Shown: positions 1 through 6,128 of the stretch, in pieces
Layout: each line of letters starts with the position of its first letter
Numbering within the stretch: the first letter of the stretch is position 1
NCBI GenBank assembly: GCA_009788135.1
Contig: WQSA01000123.1
Location: 1 to 7,105 of the forward strand
DNA: 7,105 nt
Direction: 5' to 3'
From: Candidatus Fibrimonadales bacterium
GTDB lineage: Bacteria; Fibrobacterota; Fibrobacteria; Fibrobacterales; Fibrobacteraceae
The notes under the pieces: model-generated
Told to the model about the DNA's origin: nothing
Database searches by the model: none
What the model saw: the letters and a program-made list of their open reading frames with translations, nothing else
Position numbers and translations under genes: made by a program

Positions 1-279
1 TTTTTCGCCTTTCAAAGCGATTAAGCAGTGATTTATTTGCAATTTTATTTCGCCTACTATAGGCAATCCGTATTTCAGCAACAAATCATAATTTTCCAAA
101 ACCGAGCCTGCTGTAGAGTTTTCTATTGGAACTATGCTGTAATTAACATCGCCGTTCTGTACCATTTTGTGCAATTCTTCAAAGGTATCAACCGGGATAG
201 TTTCCGCTTCTTTTCCAAACAAGTGATAAGCAGCGCTTTCGCTGTACGCACCGTGCCTACCTTGGAATGCTATTTTCAT
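1..279 (-). CDS. pheA: Prephenate dehydratase, N-terminal part (gene runs off the left edge)
   Basis: Prephenate dehydratase converts prephenate to phenylpyruvate in cytoplasmic phenylalanine synthesis. The 93 visible residues read MKIAFQGRHGAYSE at the start and then PIENSTAGSVLENYD (about residues 51-65) and LPIVGEIKLQINHCLIA (about 72-88), all diagnostic of the prephenate dehydratase fold. The start is fixed by an in-frame TAA at 309-307 with no other ATG between it and 279. There is no N-terminal chorismate mutase domain, so this is the monofunctional form or one with extra domains only downstream. The catalytic TRF region and any C-terminal ACT domain lie outside the window. There is no Shine-Dalgarno sequence; a TATATT element lies 9 nt before the ATG. 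It is divergent from the FliH-family gene. I am confident of the family. Confidence 0.93.
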   Translation of the reverse strand, partial: MKIAFQGRHGAYSESAAYHLFGKEAETIPVDTFEELHKMVQNGDVNYSIVPIENSTAGSVLENYDLLLKYGLPIVGEIKLQINHCLIALKGEK

Positions 280-287
280 TTTGAGGG

Positions 288-299
288 TAATATAGTAAA
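288..299 (-). promoter_or_regulatory. Putative start-proximal promoter (-10 like) of pheA
   Basis: On the minus strand this reads TTTACTATATTA, ending 8 nt before the pheA ATG. The same 12 bases occur in the same position before the divergent gene at 478. TATATT matches a sigma70-type -10 element. With the usual 6-8 nt to the transcription start, the mRNA would begin 1-3 nt before the ATG. I see no convincing -35 box. The call is inferred from position and repetition. Confidence 0.55.
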
Positions 300-318
300 C
301 GCTGATTTAGTCGCTTAG

Positions 319-430
319 TTGAGAATTGAGAGTTGAGAATGGAGAATAATTTCCGCATATAATGGCTAAAATAGCTCAAAAATGAGCTTTGCCGTTTTTT
401 ATTCTCAATTCTCCATTCTCAATTCTCCAT
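319..430. repeat. Degenerate heptad inverted repeat with a nested hairpin
   Basis: The left arm (319-346) is four heptads TTGAGAA, TTGAGAG, TTGAGAA, TGGAGAA. The right arm (401-428) is four heptads alternating ATTCTCA and ATTCTCC. Bases 320-349 match the reverse complement of 399-428 at 26 of 30 positions, leaving a 49-nt spacer. Inside the spacer a perfect stem AGCTCA/TGAGCT with an AAAA loop lies at 373-388, and an outer stem pairs 361-366 with 391-396. T residues fill 395-400. The whole lies between two divergent promoters. It resembles the small palindromic or heptad-rich intergenic repeats scattered through some bacterial genomes. I see no open reading frame and no clear target-site duplication. 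Confidence 0.7.
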
Positions 431-458
431 TAAACCATGAAGTTAGAGTTTATCATTA

Positions 459-470
459 TTTACTATATTA
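459..470 (+). promoter_or_regulatory. Putative start-proximal promoter (-10 like) of the FliH-family gene
   Basis: TTTACTATATTA is identical to the 12 bases before pheA on the other strand. It ends 7 nt before the ATG at 478. The TATATT hexamer is 464-469. Transcription starting 6-8 nt downstream would give an almost leaderless mRNA. No Shine-Dalgarno sequence is present in the remaining AACACAA. No clear -35 box is seen. Confidence 0.55.
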
Positions 471-477
471 AACACAA

Positions 478-1248
478 ATGCCCAAAGACGAAGAAGAGCA
501 ACCTGGCAAAGTTCAGATTAAAGCAATCCTTAAAGGAAACGCAGCGCAAGCCGTTAGACCAGCGGCCATGTCTGGCTTTAAAGTAGCGGATTTTCAGATA
601 AACCCAGGGGCTATGGTTGAGACTGCAGAAGAACGCCTGAAACGCGAGCTTTCCTCTTTGCAAGCGCAAATAGCAAATCTCACTGGCGAAATAGCAAATT
701 TGAAAAACAAAGCAGAGCAAGATACTAAAGCGGCGCATGACAAGGGCGTTAAAGAGGGAAAAAGCTTGGGAGAAGCGGAGGGTGAAAAAAAGGCTCTCGA
801 AAAATGGAATGCCGATTTGAAGGTTTTGCAGGAAAGCGTTGCCAAAGAAATTGAGAGCTTGGCAGTTCAGCAAAAAGATATTTTTGAAAAAATAAGTTCC
901 GAGACCACAGAGATTGCGCTTGCAGTAGCAAAAAGAGTTTTTTGCGAAGAAGCTGCTCAAAATCCAAACATTATAAGTCGTGTTCTGAAAGAAGCTTTTG
1001 TTTTTTTGGGTCAAGAAGAAAAATTAAGAGTTAGGCTAAACCCTGCGGACATAGCATCCGCAAAAGAATCCGAGTCTTTTTGGAAACCCGTTATGAGTTC
1101 GCTAAAAAGCGTAGAGCTTATAGTTGACGAGTCTATAGAGAAAGGAGGCGCTTTGCTTGAATCGGAAAACGGCTCGTCTATCGATATGCGCCTGCAAACG
1201 ATTTTTGGGCACATTGAGGAAGTCGTTAAGCGAGTTTATAGCGGTTAA
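478..1248 (+). CDS. FliH/SctL-family protein (stator of a flagellar or type III export ATPase)
   Basis: Members of this family bind the export ATPase FliI/SctN as a dimeric cytoplasmic stator and resemble the E subunit of V/A-type ATPases. The 256-residue protein has a polar N-terminus and a coiled coil at about 50-85. The family signature GxxxG run follows at G90, G94, G98 and G102, then a second helical region to about 145. The C-terminal domain (about 145-256) includes LAVAKRVF, VRLNPADI and VELIVDESIEKGGALLE, matching the FliH pattern of a D near a G-G turn. The start is fixed because an in-frame TAA (469-471) lies just upstream. It stands alone: no flagellar or secretion gene is visible in the window. 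Its stop overlaps that of the converging glycosyltransferase gene (TTAA, 1245-1248). The family assignment is good; flagellar versus other use is unknown. Confidence 0.82.
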   Translation: MPKDEEEQPGKVQIKAILKGNAAQAVRPAAMSGFKVADFQINPGAMVETAEERLKRELSSLQAQIANLTGEIANLKNKAEQDTKAAHDKGVKEGKSLGEAEGEKKALEKWNADLKVLQESVAKEIESLAVQQKDIFEKISSETTEIALAVAKRVFCEEAAQNPNIISRVLKEAFVFLGQEEKLRVRLNPADIASAKESESFWKPVMSSLKSVELIVDESIEKGGALLESENGSSIDMRLQTIFGHIEEVVKRVYSG

Positions 1249-3629
1249 TCCATCCACGCACCAGCCCAATTAGCGTGATCGCAATCCTTATCGCCATTGT
1301 CCAGCGCTTCAAGCTCAAGTATATTTACCCCGCTAATGTCAACGCTCACAGAATCTATCTCGCGCGAAACCAGAACTTTTGAACGATAAAGCTGATTGCC
1401 ATCGCCCTTTACAACAAAAATCGCACCATTGCCGCAAGCGGATTCATCGTCCAAGCCAATATAACTGTGGAATTTTTTATACGCTCCGTTCAAAGACCAA
1501 GTCAGTTTCGAATTTGCATGAGAACCAATTCCAAATTCAAAAAATCTTCTATCTATTCTCATCGCATTGTTCTCAACGGTTTTTCCCATCTTAGGCTCCC
1601 CCCAGTCTTGAGCCCAAGGATTCGGATTTACATCTTCAAGCAAACGATTTTCAGGAGTGCGAATAAAAAACTGAATCTCTTTTCTCACCGTGTCTTCTTC
1701 CGGAAAAGCTATTAAAGCCGCATAATGCAAACCAGACTTGTTCACAGGAATTTTGCGAACTCCCTTTTCCATATTAAAAAATTCATTGTTCAAAGAAACC
1801 TTGTAATCAACCAAAGTATCAGGCAAAGACCATTCAACCTCGCTCCCATTCCACATTATACTCGCTGCATAGCTGGACTCACCTTTCTTCTTGCCTATCT
1901 TATATACCTCAAGCGGATAACCAAAAGGACGTGTTTGCGAGAAAATCCTATGCGTTCTATAATCGTTCAAAATTCCGTCTATAGCATTCGTGGTCTTAAA
2001 ACCGACTACCCTGGATTTTCTATCCACATCGCCATAACCATCCTGACCGCGCACAACATAAATATTGTCGATTGAAAAACTTCTCCACTTTTCCAATTCG
2101 CTCGGAGACCATCCCAAAAATTGACGCTCTGAAAATCCGTTAAAACCGCTCGCCAGCATTTGCCACGGACGCGCATAAATAAATATAGACTTCTCAGGAA
2201 GTTTTTTCAGCTCGGCATTTAAATATTCCTCTTCTACCAAAAGCTTGTTCTTTTTGTATAAAATATTATCGAAAAAACTGTCTGCATGCTTAATAGAAAT
2301 GCCTACAGCCAAAACCGCCGCCGCACAGCACACGATTTTTGACTTTCCATTAAGCACATCGCACAAAGCTACCGCCATGACAATAGCAAACAACGGCAAC
2401 GCCACCAACACATATCTCTGATTTATGTCTATCTCAAAAGTGCCGCTAACATTAAAGAGTATAACCCCTATCTGCAAACAGAACAACGCAAACAAAAGCG
2501 CTGACCATCTGTATTTGTTGTAAAAAGCAACTTTGAACAAAAGCCAGACAAAACCGGCATAAAGCAAAAAGGAATAAATTGTGTAAAACGGATATTTCAA
2601 AAGCCCATTAGGGTCAAGCTCCGCGTTCCACATTATTCTGATATTGCTTTTCAAATTGTAAACAAAATTCGCAAACGAATGAGCCGCATGCTCGCCGCCC
2701 TGAAAATCATAGCCTCGATAGGCAATCATAGTATTTATTGACGGCCAGGAAGCCAAGATAATAAGACCCGAAAAAGCGGCCAGACGCCAAGGTTTTTCCA
2801 AAAAATAAGAATAATAAAAAAGAACAAAAGGAATAAAACAGAAAATAGTCTCTTGTCTTGTTTGAGCGAAAAATCCGAGCAATGGAATGATAAGCGCAAA
2901 ATGCTTGATGCTCACCTCTTTTGGCGGAATAATGGAGTAAAACGCGAGCAAAGCCGCAAATAAAAATATATATAAAACCTCTGTAGATGCACTGCGCGAC
3001 TGCATTAAAAATATGGGCTGGCTTATCAAAAAAATTGCTACGGTCAATGCCAGCCATTCATCCTTTGTCAATCTGAACATGGCAAAGAATAAAAGAACTA
3101 TCGAACAAAGCGCAATCGGAAAATTAACCAGCAAAGATGTATCTCTGTTAGGCTCTGCAAACAAAAACGCAAGGCTCTGAACAAAACCAAAAGCCTTTCC
3201 CTTAAAGTTGTTCACCTCGTCTTTGCATTCAAGCCTGCCATCTATCCACACGCCTTGATTGCACACTCCCCCGCTTTGGTCAAAACGCATTTGAAGAGCC
3301 ATGGATTCCCAACTGGTTTCATCGCTCAAAACCCTGTGCTGCAAGTTTATAGTAACAACTGCAAAAACGGCAAAGAAAACCAAAAGAGCCAGCAACCCAA
3401 GCATGGAAAATTTAGATGGCAAAGAGCCTTTAACTCTTTGATAGATTTCTTTTGCATTCCAGGCAAGAGCTGCGCAAAGCCAAACAAACAAGGCTAGCAC
3501 TGCATAATAACCCCACTGAATATCCCAGTATTTTGCATACTTTTGCGACATTTGCTGAAACAAAAAAAATGCTCCTGCAAACACAGGAGCTGCATACACA
3601 AAGGGAACTAATAAGGCCTGAATTTTCAT
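1245..3629 (-). CDS. GT-C type membrane glycosyltransferase with C-terminal NPCBM domain
   Basis: This 794-residue protein has about 12-13 predicted membrane segments between residues 7 and 446, as in ArnT/PMT-like GT-C enzymes that transfer sugars from lipid-phosphate donors on the outer face of the membrane. The first large outer loop carries LSDETSWE (D103, E104), the expected place of the GT-C acidic motif. A soluble region (about 460-660) follows. The last 130 residues form an NPCBM-like carbohydrate-binding domain: NPWAQDWGEPKMG, FGIGSHANSKL, YIGLDDES, VVKGDGNQLYRS, VDISGVNILELEA and CDHANWAGAWM. The start ATG (3629-3627) overlaps the TGA stop of the lipoprotein gene (ATGA), so translation is probably coupled; no Shine-Dalgarno sequence is seen. 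Acceptor and sugar cannot be told from sequence. Both domain families are well supported, and the combined role is inference. Confidence 0.85.
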   Translation of the reverse strand: MKIQALLVPFVYAAPVFAGAFFLFQQMSQKYAKYWDIQWGYYAVLALFVWLCAALAWNAKEIYQRVKGSLPSKFSMLGLLALLVFFAVFAVVTINLQHRVLSDETSWESMALQMRFDQSGGVCNQGVWIDGRLECKDEVNNFKGKAFGFVQSLAFLFAEPNRDTSLLVNFPIALCSIVLLFFAMFRLTKDEWLALTVAIFLISQPIFLMQSRSASTEVLYIFLFAALLAFYSIIPPKEVSIKHFALIIPLLGFFAQTRQETIFCFIPFVLFYYSYFLEKPWRLAAFSGLIILASWPSINTMIAYRGYDFQGGEHAAHSFANFVYNLKSNIRIMWNAELDPNGLLKYPFYTIYSFLLYAGFVWLLFKVAFYNKYRWSALLFALFCLQIGVILFNVSGTFEIDINQRYVLVALPLFAIVMAVALCDVLNGKSKIVCCAAAVLAVGISIKHADSFFDNILYKKNKLLVEEEYLNAELKKLPEKSIFIYARPWQMLASGFNGFSERQFLGWSPSELEKWRSFSIDNIYVVRGQDGYGDVDRKSRVVGFKTTNAIDGILNDYRTHRIFSQTRPFGYPLEVYKIGKKKGESSYAASIMWNGSEVEWSLPDTLVDYKVSLNNEFFNMEKGVRKIPVNKSGLHYAALIAFPEEDTVRKEIQFFIRTPENRLLEDVNPNPWAQDWGEPKMGKTVENNAMRIDRRFFEFGIGSHANSKLTWSLNGAYKKFHSYIGLDDESACGNGAIFVVKGDGNQLYRSKVLVSREIDSVSVDISGVNILELEALDNGDKDCDHANWAGAWMD

Positions 3630-4393
3630 TTTGCGTTCAAATAGTAAAGACCAACCAATTTTCCGTCCTGATTAATGGCCAGGAACTGCCTGCCTGCCGG
3701 AAGCGAACCCTTTATCTCATAAAGATTGTCGCTCTTGTAGCTGGACTCAACTTTAGTCCCCTTCTCAGTATTGGGAACGAGCAAAGTTTCTTTTGCATCA
3801 ACTCCGCAATCATGATTTTTAGCAGGTTCCAATTTCATTGGATAAGAAAGAACCTCGATAGGCGAAGTAACAGAAGTAGCTATTTTGTAAAGGGCTACGA
3901 TCTCAGCAGCAACATCCTTTGGCGGTGGCAGAACATTGTCTTTTTTGTTTTCCACGAATTTAGAGCGCAGAGCGAAAGAATTTCCTTTGCAGTTGGCTTG
4001 CCAAATTGCCCAGTTGTTTATTATTTTTTCTGCATTTGTCCCAGCAATAGACTGGTAAAGCCCGGGAGTTACCTCTTGACCGTAAATATATATGTTTTTA
4101 GTAACAGACATATCTTCTTTGGTTATGGTGAAGTCCGCTTTTCCTTTTGAGTATTTGCCTTTGCCAGCCTCCAAAGTATAAGAGCCGGGTTCAATGCCTT
4201 CAAAAGTGAATTTTCCATCTGGCAAACCGCCCGGAATTTTCTGAGAGGAGAATGTGGTGCCTTTTATATACACCGTGGGCAATTCAACGGCTTTTCCAGT
4301 AAACGGATCTATAACCGTGCCAGATACGGTACCTTTTTCGCAAGCCGCAAGGGCAAGCATGCCAATAGCAATAAATGGTAAAAAATTTTTCAT
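3626..4393 (-). CDS. Lipoprotein with a carboxypeptidase-regulatory/CNA-B-like beta-sandwich domain
   Basis: This is a 255-residue protein. The N-terminus MKNFLPFIAIGMLALAACEK is a lipoprotein signal peptide with lipobox L15-A16-A17-C18, so the mature protein begins at C18 and is membrane anchored. Residues about 21-105 (GTVSGTVIDPFTGKAVELPT, then FTFEGIEPGSYTLEAGKGKY) have the pattern of carboxypeptidase-regulatory-like/CNA-B beta-sandwich domains. The rest (about 106-255) is unrecognised, with C135 and C196 as possible disulfide partners. The frame stays open upstream to 4816, but that stretch is antisense to dnaX; the signal peptide and the TATATT element 7 nt upstream choose 4393. It is first in a two-gene unit, with an ATGA overlap to the glycosyltransferase. 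A role in surface glycoconjugates is only a guess from context. Confidence 0.85.
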   Translation of the reverse strand: MKNFLPFIAIGMLALAACEKGTVSGTVIDPFTGKAVELPTVYIKGTTFSSQKIPGGLPDGKFTFEGIEPGSYTLEAGKGKYSKGKADFTITKEDMSVTKNIYIYGQEVTPGLYQSIAGTNAEKIINNWAIWQANCKGNSFALRSKFVENKKDNVLPPPKDVAAEIVALYKIATSVTSPIEVLSYPMKLEPAKNHDCGVDAKETLLVPNTEKGTKVESSYKSDNLYEIKGSLPAGRQFLAINQDGKLVGLYYLNAK

Positions 4394-4399
4394 GGGGGT

Positions 4400-4410
4400 T
4401 AATATAGAAA
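4400..4410 (-). promoter_or_regulatory. Putative start-proximal promoter (-10 like) of the lipoprotein gene
   Basis: The minus strand reads TTTCTATATTA, followed by ACCCCC and the ATG at 4393. TATATT ends 7 nt before the start codon, which predicts a leaderless transcript. The run of C before ATG contains no Shine-Dalgarno sequence. This site is the left half of a 20-bp palindrome whose right half is the dnaX promoter. It is inferred from position and repetition. Confidence 0.55.
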
Positions 4411-4420
4411 TTTCTACATT
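4411..4420 (+). promoter_or_regulatory. Putative start-proximal promoter (-10 like) of the dnaX operon
   Basis: TTTCTACATT ends 6 nt before the dnaX ATG at 4427. TACATT (4415-4420) sits at the spacing expected for transcription to start at or next to the A of ATG. Nothing like a Shine-Dalgarno sequence lies in CCAATC. Any -35 element would fall in or next to the first codons of the divergent lipoprotein gene, so the two promoters share DNA. No consensus -35 box is visible. Confidence 0.5.
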
Positions 4421-4426
4421 CCAATC

Positions 4427-5701
4427 ATGCCTTATATAGCAATGGCGAGAAAATGGCGACCACGCTCCTTTAGCGAGATGGTTGGGCAGGAGCATATTGC
4501 CCAAACGCTCAAAAATGCCATTGCAACAGGCAATATTCATCACGCTTTTTTGTTTACGGGCACAAGAGGGGTAGGGAAAACCACATCGGCCCGAATTTTG
4601 GCCGCAATGCTTAACTGCACTGGCGATGGCGAGCAAAAGCCCTGCGGCGAGTGCGAGTGCTGCCGAGCCATAACCACAGGCTCCTCCCTTGATGTTTCGG
4701 AATTTGACGCTGCAAGCAACAGCGGCGTTGAAGAAATGCGCGAACTTCTCGAAAAAACCGCTGAATATCCGCCTATGAACAGCAAATACCGAGCTTTGAT
4801 CATAGACGAAGTTCATTCTCTTTCGAGCAAGGCCTGGAGTTCCATGCTTAAAACTTTGGAAGAACCTCCCTCGTATTTGATATTTATTTTAGCGACAACG
4901 GAAGCGAACAAGATTCCGGCCACAATTCTGTCCAGAGTGCTCCGCTTTGATTTCAAAAGGCTCTCGCCTATGCAAATCTCAAAGAGGCTCGCTTTTATAT
5001 GTGAAAAAGAAGGCATAAATGCAGACCCGGAAGCTCTTTCCATAATTTCCGAGAAAGCGGACGGTTCAATGCGCGATGCTCTTACGATTTTCGACGAAGT
5101 TTTTGCCTATTGCGGAAAGTCTATAACAGCGGAGTCTGTGCAAAATGCGCTTGGCATTCCCTCAACTTCGCTTTATTTTGAGCTTATCAACGCTTTTGCA
5201 GCTCACGATGCAAAAGGCAGCTTTGCCGTTTTGGAAAACGCCGTGTCCACAGGCGTGGAAGTTCAGGTATTCTTAGATGGTTTCATTAGATTTTTGCGCA
5301 ATTTTCTCTATGCCAAAATCGGGCTTTCCGCTGGGCAGCTTGAATTGTCGGAGTCCAGTTTGGACAGCCTTAAAAGCTTGGCCCCGACTTTTGACCAGGG
5401 CGATATTTTGCGAATTGCAAAGATTATAATGGAGCTAAACGAAAAATGCTCATCGAGGCGCGGATTGAATCCTCGTTTGCTGGCAGAAGCGGAGTTTGCG
5501 AAGATTGCATGGCTGGATAGGGTGGCAAATATAAAGGAAGCCTTGGAAAAAATAGAGAATATGGAAAAAGTGGAAATGGTCGCTCCTCTGAAAGAGGAAA
5601 ACCAAAAAAAAATCGGAACCAAAGCCGCAGCAAGTAATTTCGCAGCCGGTAGTTCCGCAACCAGCAGTTCCGCAGCAGGCAATTTCCACGTCAACATTTG
5701 A
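4427..5701 (+). CDS. dnaX: DNA polymerase III clamp-loader subunit DnaX (zero-frame, gamma-like product)
   Basis: DnaX forms the ATPase core of the clamp loader that places the beta clamp on DNA. The zero-frame product is 424 residues. The N-terminus MPYIAMARKWRPRSF with VGQEHI is the classic DnaX start. It is followed by Walker A GTRGVGKT (45-52), the zinc module C64, C73, C76, C79, Walker B LIIDEVH (124-130), sensor 1 FILATTE (153-159) and SRVLRFDFKR with R170 as arginine finger. The usual Cys after that Arg is Val here. AAA+ domain III extends to about residue 375. The final 30 residues after the A9 run are Ala/Ser-rich and unlike DnaX tails, whereas the +1 frame continues with a tail that fits (see 5604-5885). 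An in-frame TAA at 4400-4402 supports the start. It is first in an operon with ybaB and a MerR-like gene. Confidence 0.93.
   Translation: MPYIAMARKWRPRSFSEMVGQEHIAQTLKNAIATGNIHHAFLFTGTRGVGKTTSARILAAMLNCTGDGEQKPCGECECCRAITTGSSLDVSEFDAASNSGVEEMRELLEKTAEYPPMNSKYRALIIDEVHSLSSKAWSSMLKTLEEPPSYLIFILATTEANKIPATILSRVLRFDFKRLSPMQISKRLAFICEKEGINADPEALSIISEKADGSMRDALTIFDEVFAYCGKSITAESVQNALGIPSTSLYFELINAFAAHDAKGSFAVLENAVSTGVEVQVFLDGFIRFLRNFLYAKIGLSAGQLELSESSLDSLKSLAPTFDQGDILRIAKIIMELNEKCSSRRGLNPRLLAEAEFAKIAWLDRVANIKEALEKIENMEKVEMVAPLKEENQKKIGTKAAASNFAAGSSATSSSAAGNFHVNI
5604..5612 (+). other. dnaX: A9 slippage tract in dnaX
   Basis: Nine consecutive A follow CC in dnaX, immediately before the point where the coding pattern moves to the +1 frame. 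Loss of one A or gain of two joins the AAA+ core to the long tail. Gain of one A leads to TAA after about ten codons. A-run slippage in dnaX is established for Thermus thermophilus and, as ribosomal frameshifting, for Escherichia coli. Its action here is inference. A8 runs elsewhere in the window (6226-6233, in the MerR-like gene) keep one frame. A homopolymer sequencing error is the main alternative. Confidence 0.6.
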
Positions 5702-5885
5702 AAATTTATTGAAAGAAAATCCTCAGTTTGCGGATTTTGTAAAATATATGGGATTGAAATTGGTCGGCACAAAATTTGTCGGCATAGCACAGAACACAAA
5801 GGAGACCGAAAATGGACATGCAGCAAATGATTCGCTCGATGCAGAAGATGCAAGCGCAGATGAAGAAGACTCAGGAGAGCCTTGA
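5604..5885 (+). CDS. dnaX: DnaX C-terminal (tau-like) extension in the +1 frame
   Basis: From the A9 run this frame stays open for 93 codons to TGA (5883-5885). It begins KKKSEPKPQQ, continues as a Pro/Gln-rich linker with VVPQPAVPQQ, and then reads FENLLKENPQFADFVKYMG and LKLVGTKFVGI. The second part resembles the end of many DnaX proteins, where a P-x(n)-hydrophobic helix is followed by a short LG-x-(K/E)-(L/I)-V strand. It ends in an acidic stretch (DAEDASADEEDSGEP). There is no start codon or Shine-Dalgarno sequence of its own near the A run, so it should be expressed only as a fusion with DnaX, giving about 485 residues. The last 74 nt overlap ybaB in another frame. The coding nature is well supported; whether it is joined by programmed slippage or by a sequencing correction is open. 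Confidence 0.72.
   Translation, partial: KKKSEPKPQQVISQPVVPQPAVPQQAISTSTFENLLKENPQFADFVKYMGLKLVGTKFVGIAQNTKETENGHAANDSLDAEDASADEEDSGEP
5798..5804 (+). promoter_or_regulatory. Shine-Dalgarno sequence of ybaB, inside the dnaX tail frame
   Basis: AAAGGAG lies 7 nt before the ATG at 5812 and decides that start over the in-frame ATG at 5818. Its strength contrasts with the four promoter-proximal genes, which have none. It lies within the coding sequence of the tau-like DnaX extension. Confidence 0.75.
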
Positions 5886-6126
5886 AACTCAGAACTTTAG
5901 CGCAGAAGCCGGGGGCGGAGCGGTTAAAGTAACATTGAACGGCAACGGTTTAATCACGGAGCTCAAGCTTGCGCAGTCCGCTGTGGATCCCAGCGATGTG
6001 GAAGCTTTGGAAGATCTTCTTATGGCAGCGTTCAACGAGGCTGTTGCTAAAAAAGACAATGCGTATCAGGAAAGCGTTGGAGCAATAACCAAAGGGTTGA
6101 AGATTCCAGGCATGCCAGGGATGTAG
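5812..6126 (+). CDS. ybaB: YbaB/EbfC-family nucleoid-associated protein
   Basis: This 104-residue, small, dimeric DNA-binding protein belongs to a family usually encoded next to dnaX. The N-terminal half is an amphipathic helix rich in Met and Gln (MDMQQMIRSMQKMQAQMKKT). It is followed by AEAGGGAVKVTLNGNGLITE (about 31-50), the conserved strand region of the family, then VDPSDVEALEDLLMAAFNEA (about 58-77) and a GMPGM C-terminus typical of YbaB. The length is normal. The start at 5812 is chosen by AAAGGAG 7 nt upstream. The first 74 nt overlap the dnaX tail frame, and only 2 nt separate its stop from the next ATG. The usual third partner, recR, does not follow. Confidence 0.95.
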   Translation: MDMQQMIRSMQKMQAQMKKTQESLETQNFSAEAGGGAVKVTLNGNGLITELKLAQSAVDPSDVEALEDLLMAAFNEAVAKKDNAYQESVGAITKGLKIPGMPGM

Positions 6127-6128
6127 TT

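Noticed and set aside
28..318. Plus-strand 96-residue open frame
   Set aside because: It is antisense to pheA, whose minus-strand translation has clear family motifs; the plus-strand translation has none.
361..400. Hairpin plus T run as a terminator for a plus-strand gene
   Set aside because: No plus-strand gene lies upstream within the window and the minus-strand pheA starts to its left, so a normal terminator role has no support.
3452..4150. Plus-strand 232-residue open frame
   Set aside because: It is antisense to the glycosyltransferase start and the lipoprotein gene, with no recognisable motifs, promoter or Shine-Dalgarno sequence.
4394..4816. N-terminal extension of the lipoprotein frame up to 4816
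   Set aside because: This stretch is antisense to the conserved N-terminus of dnaX. A lipoprotein signal peptide starts exactly at 4393 with a promoter-like element just upstream.
5613..5701. Zero-frame Ala/Ser-rich DnaX tail as a real conserved domain
   Set aside because: It looks like the out-of-frame reading of a Pro/Gln linker and matches nothing typical of DnaX. It may still be translated as the end of the short form.
5308..5853. Minus-strand 181-residue open frame opposite the dnaX 3' end
   Set aside because: It is a shadow of the dnaX coding sequence; its composition is explained by the reverse complement of Lys/Glu-rich and Gln/Pro-rich codons.
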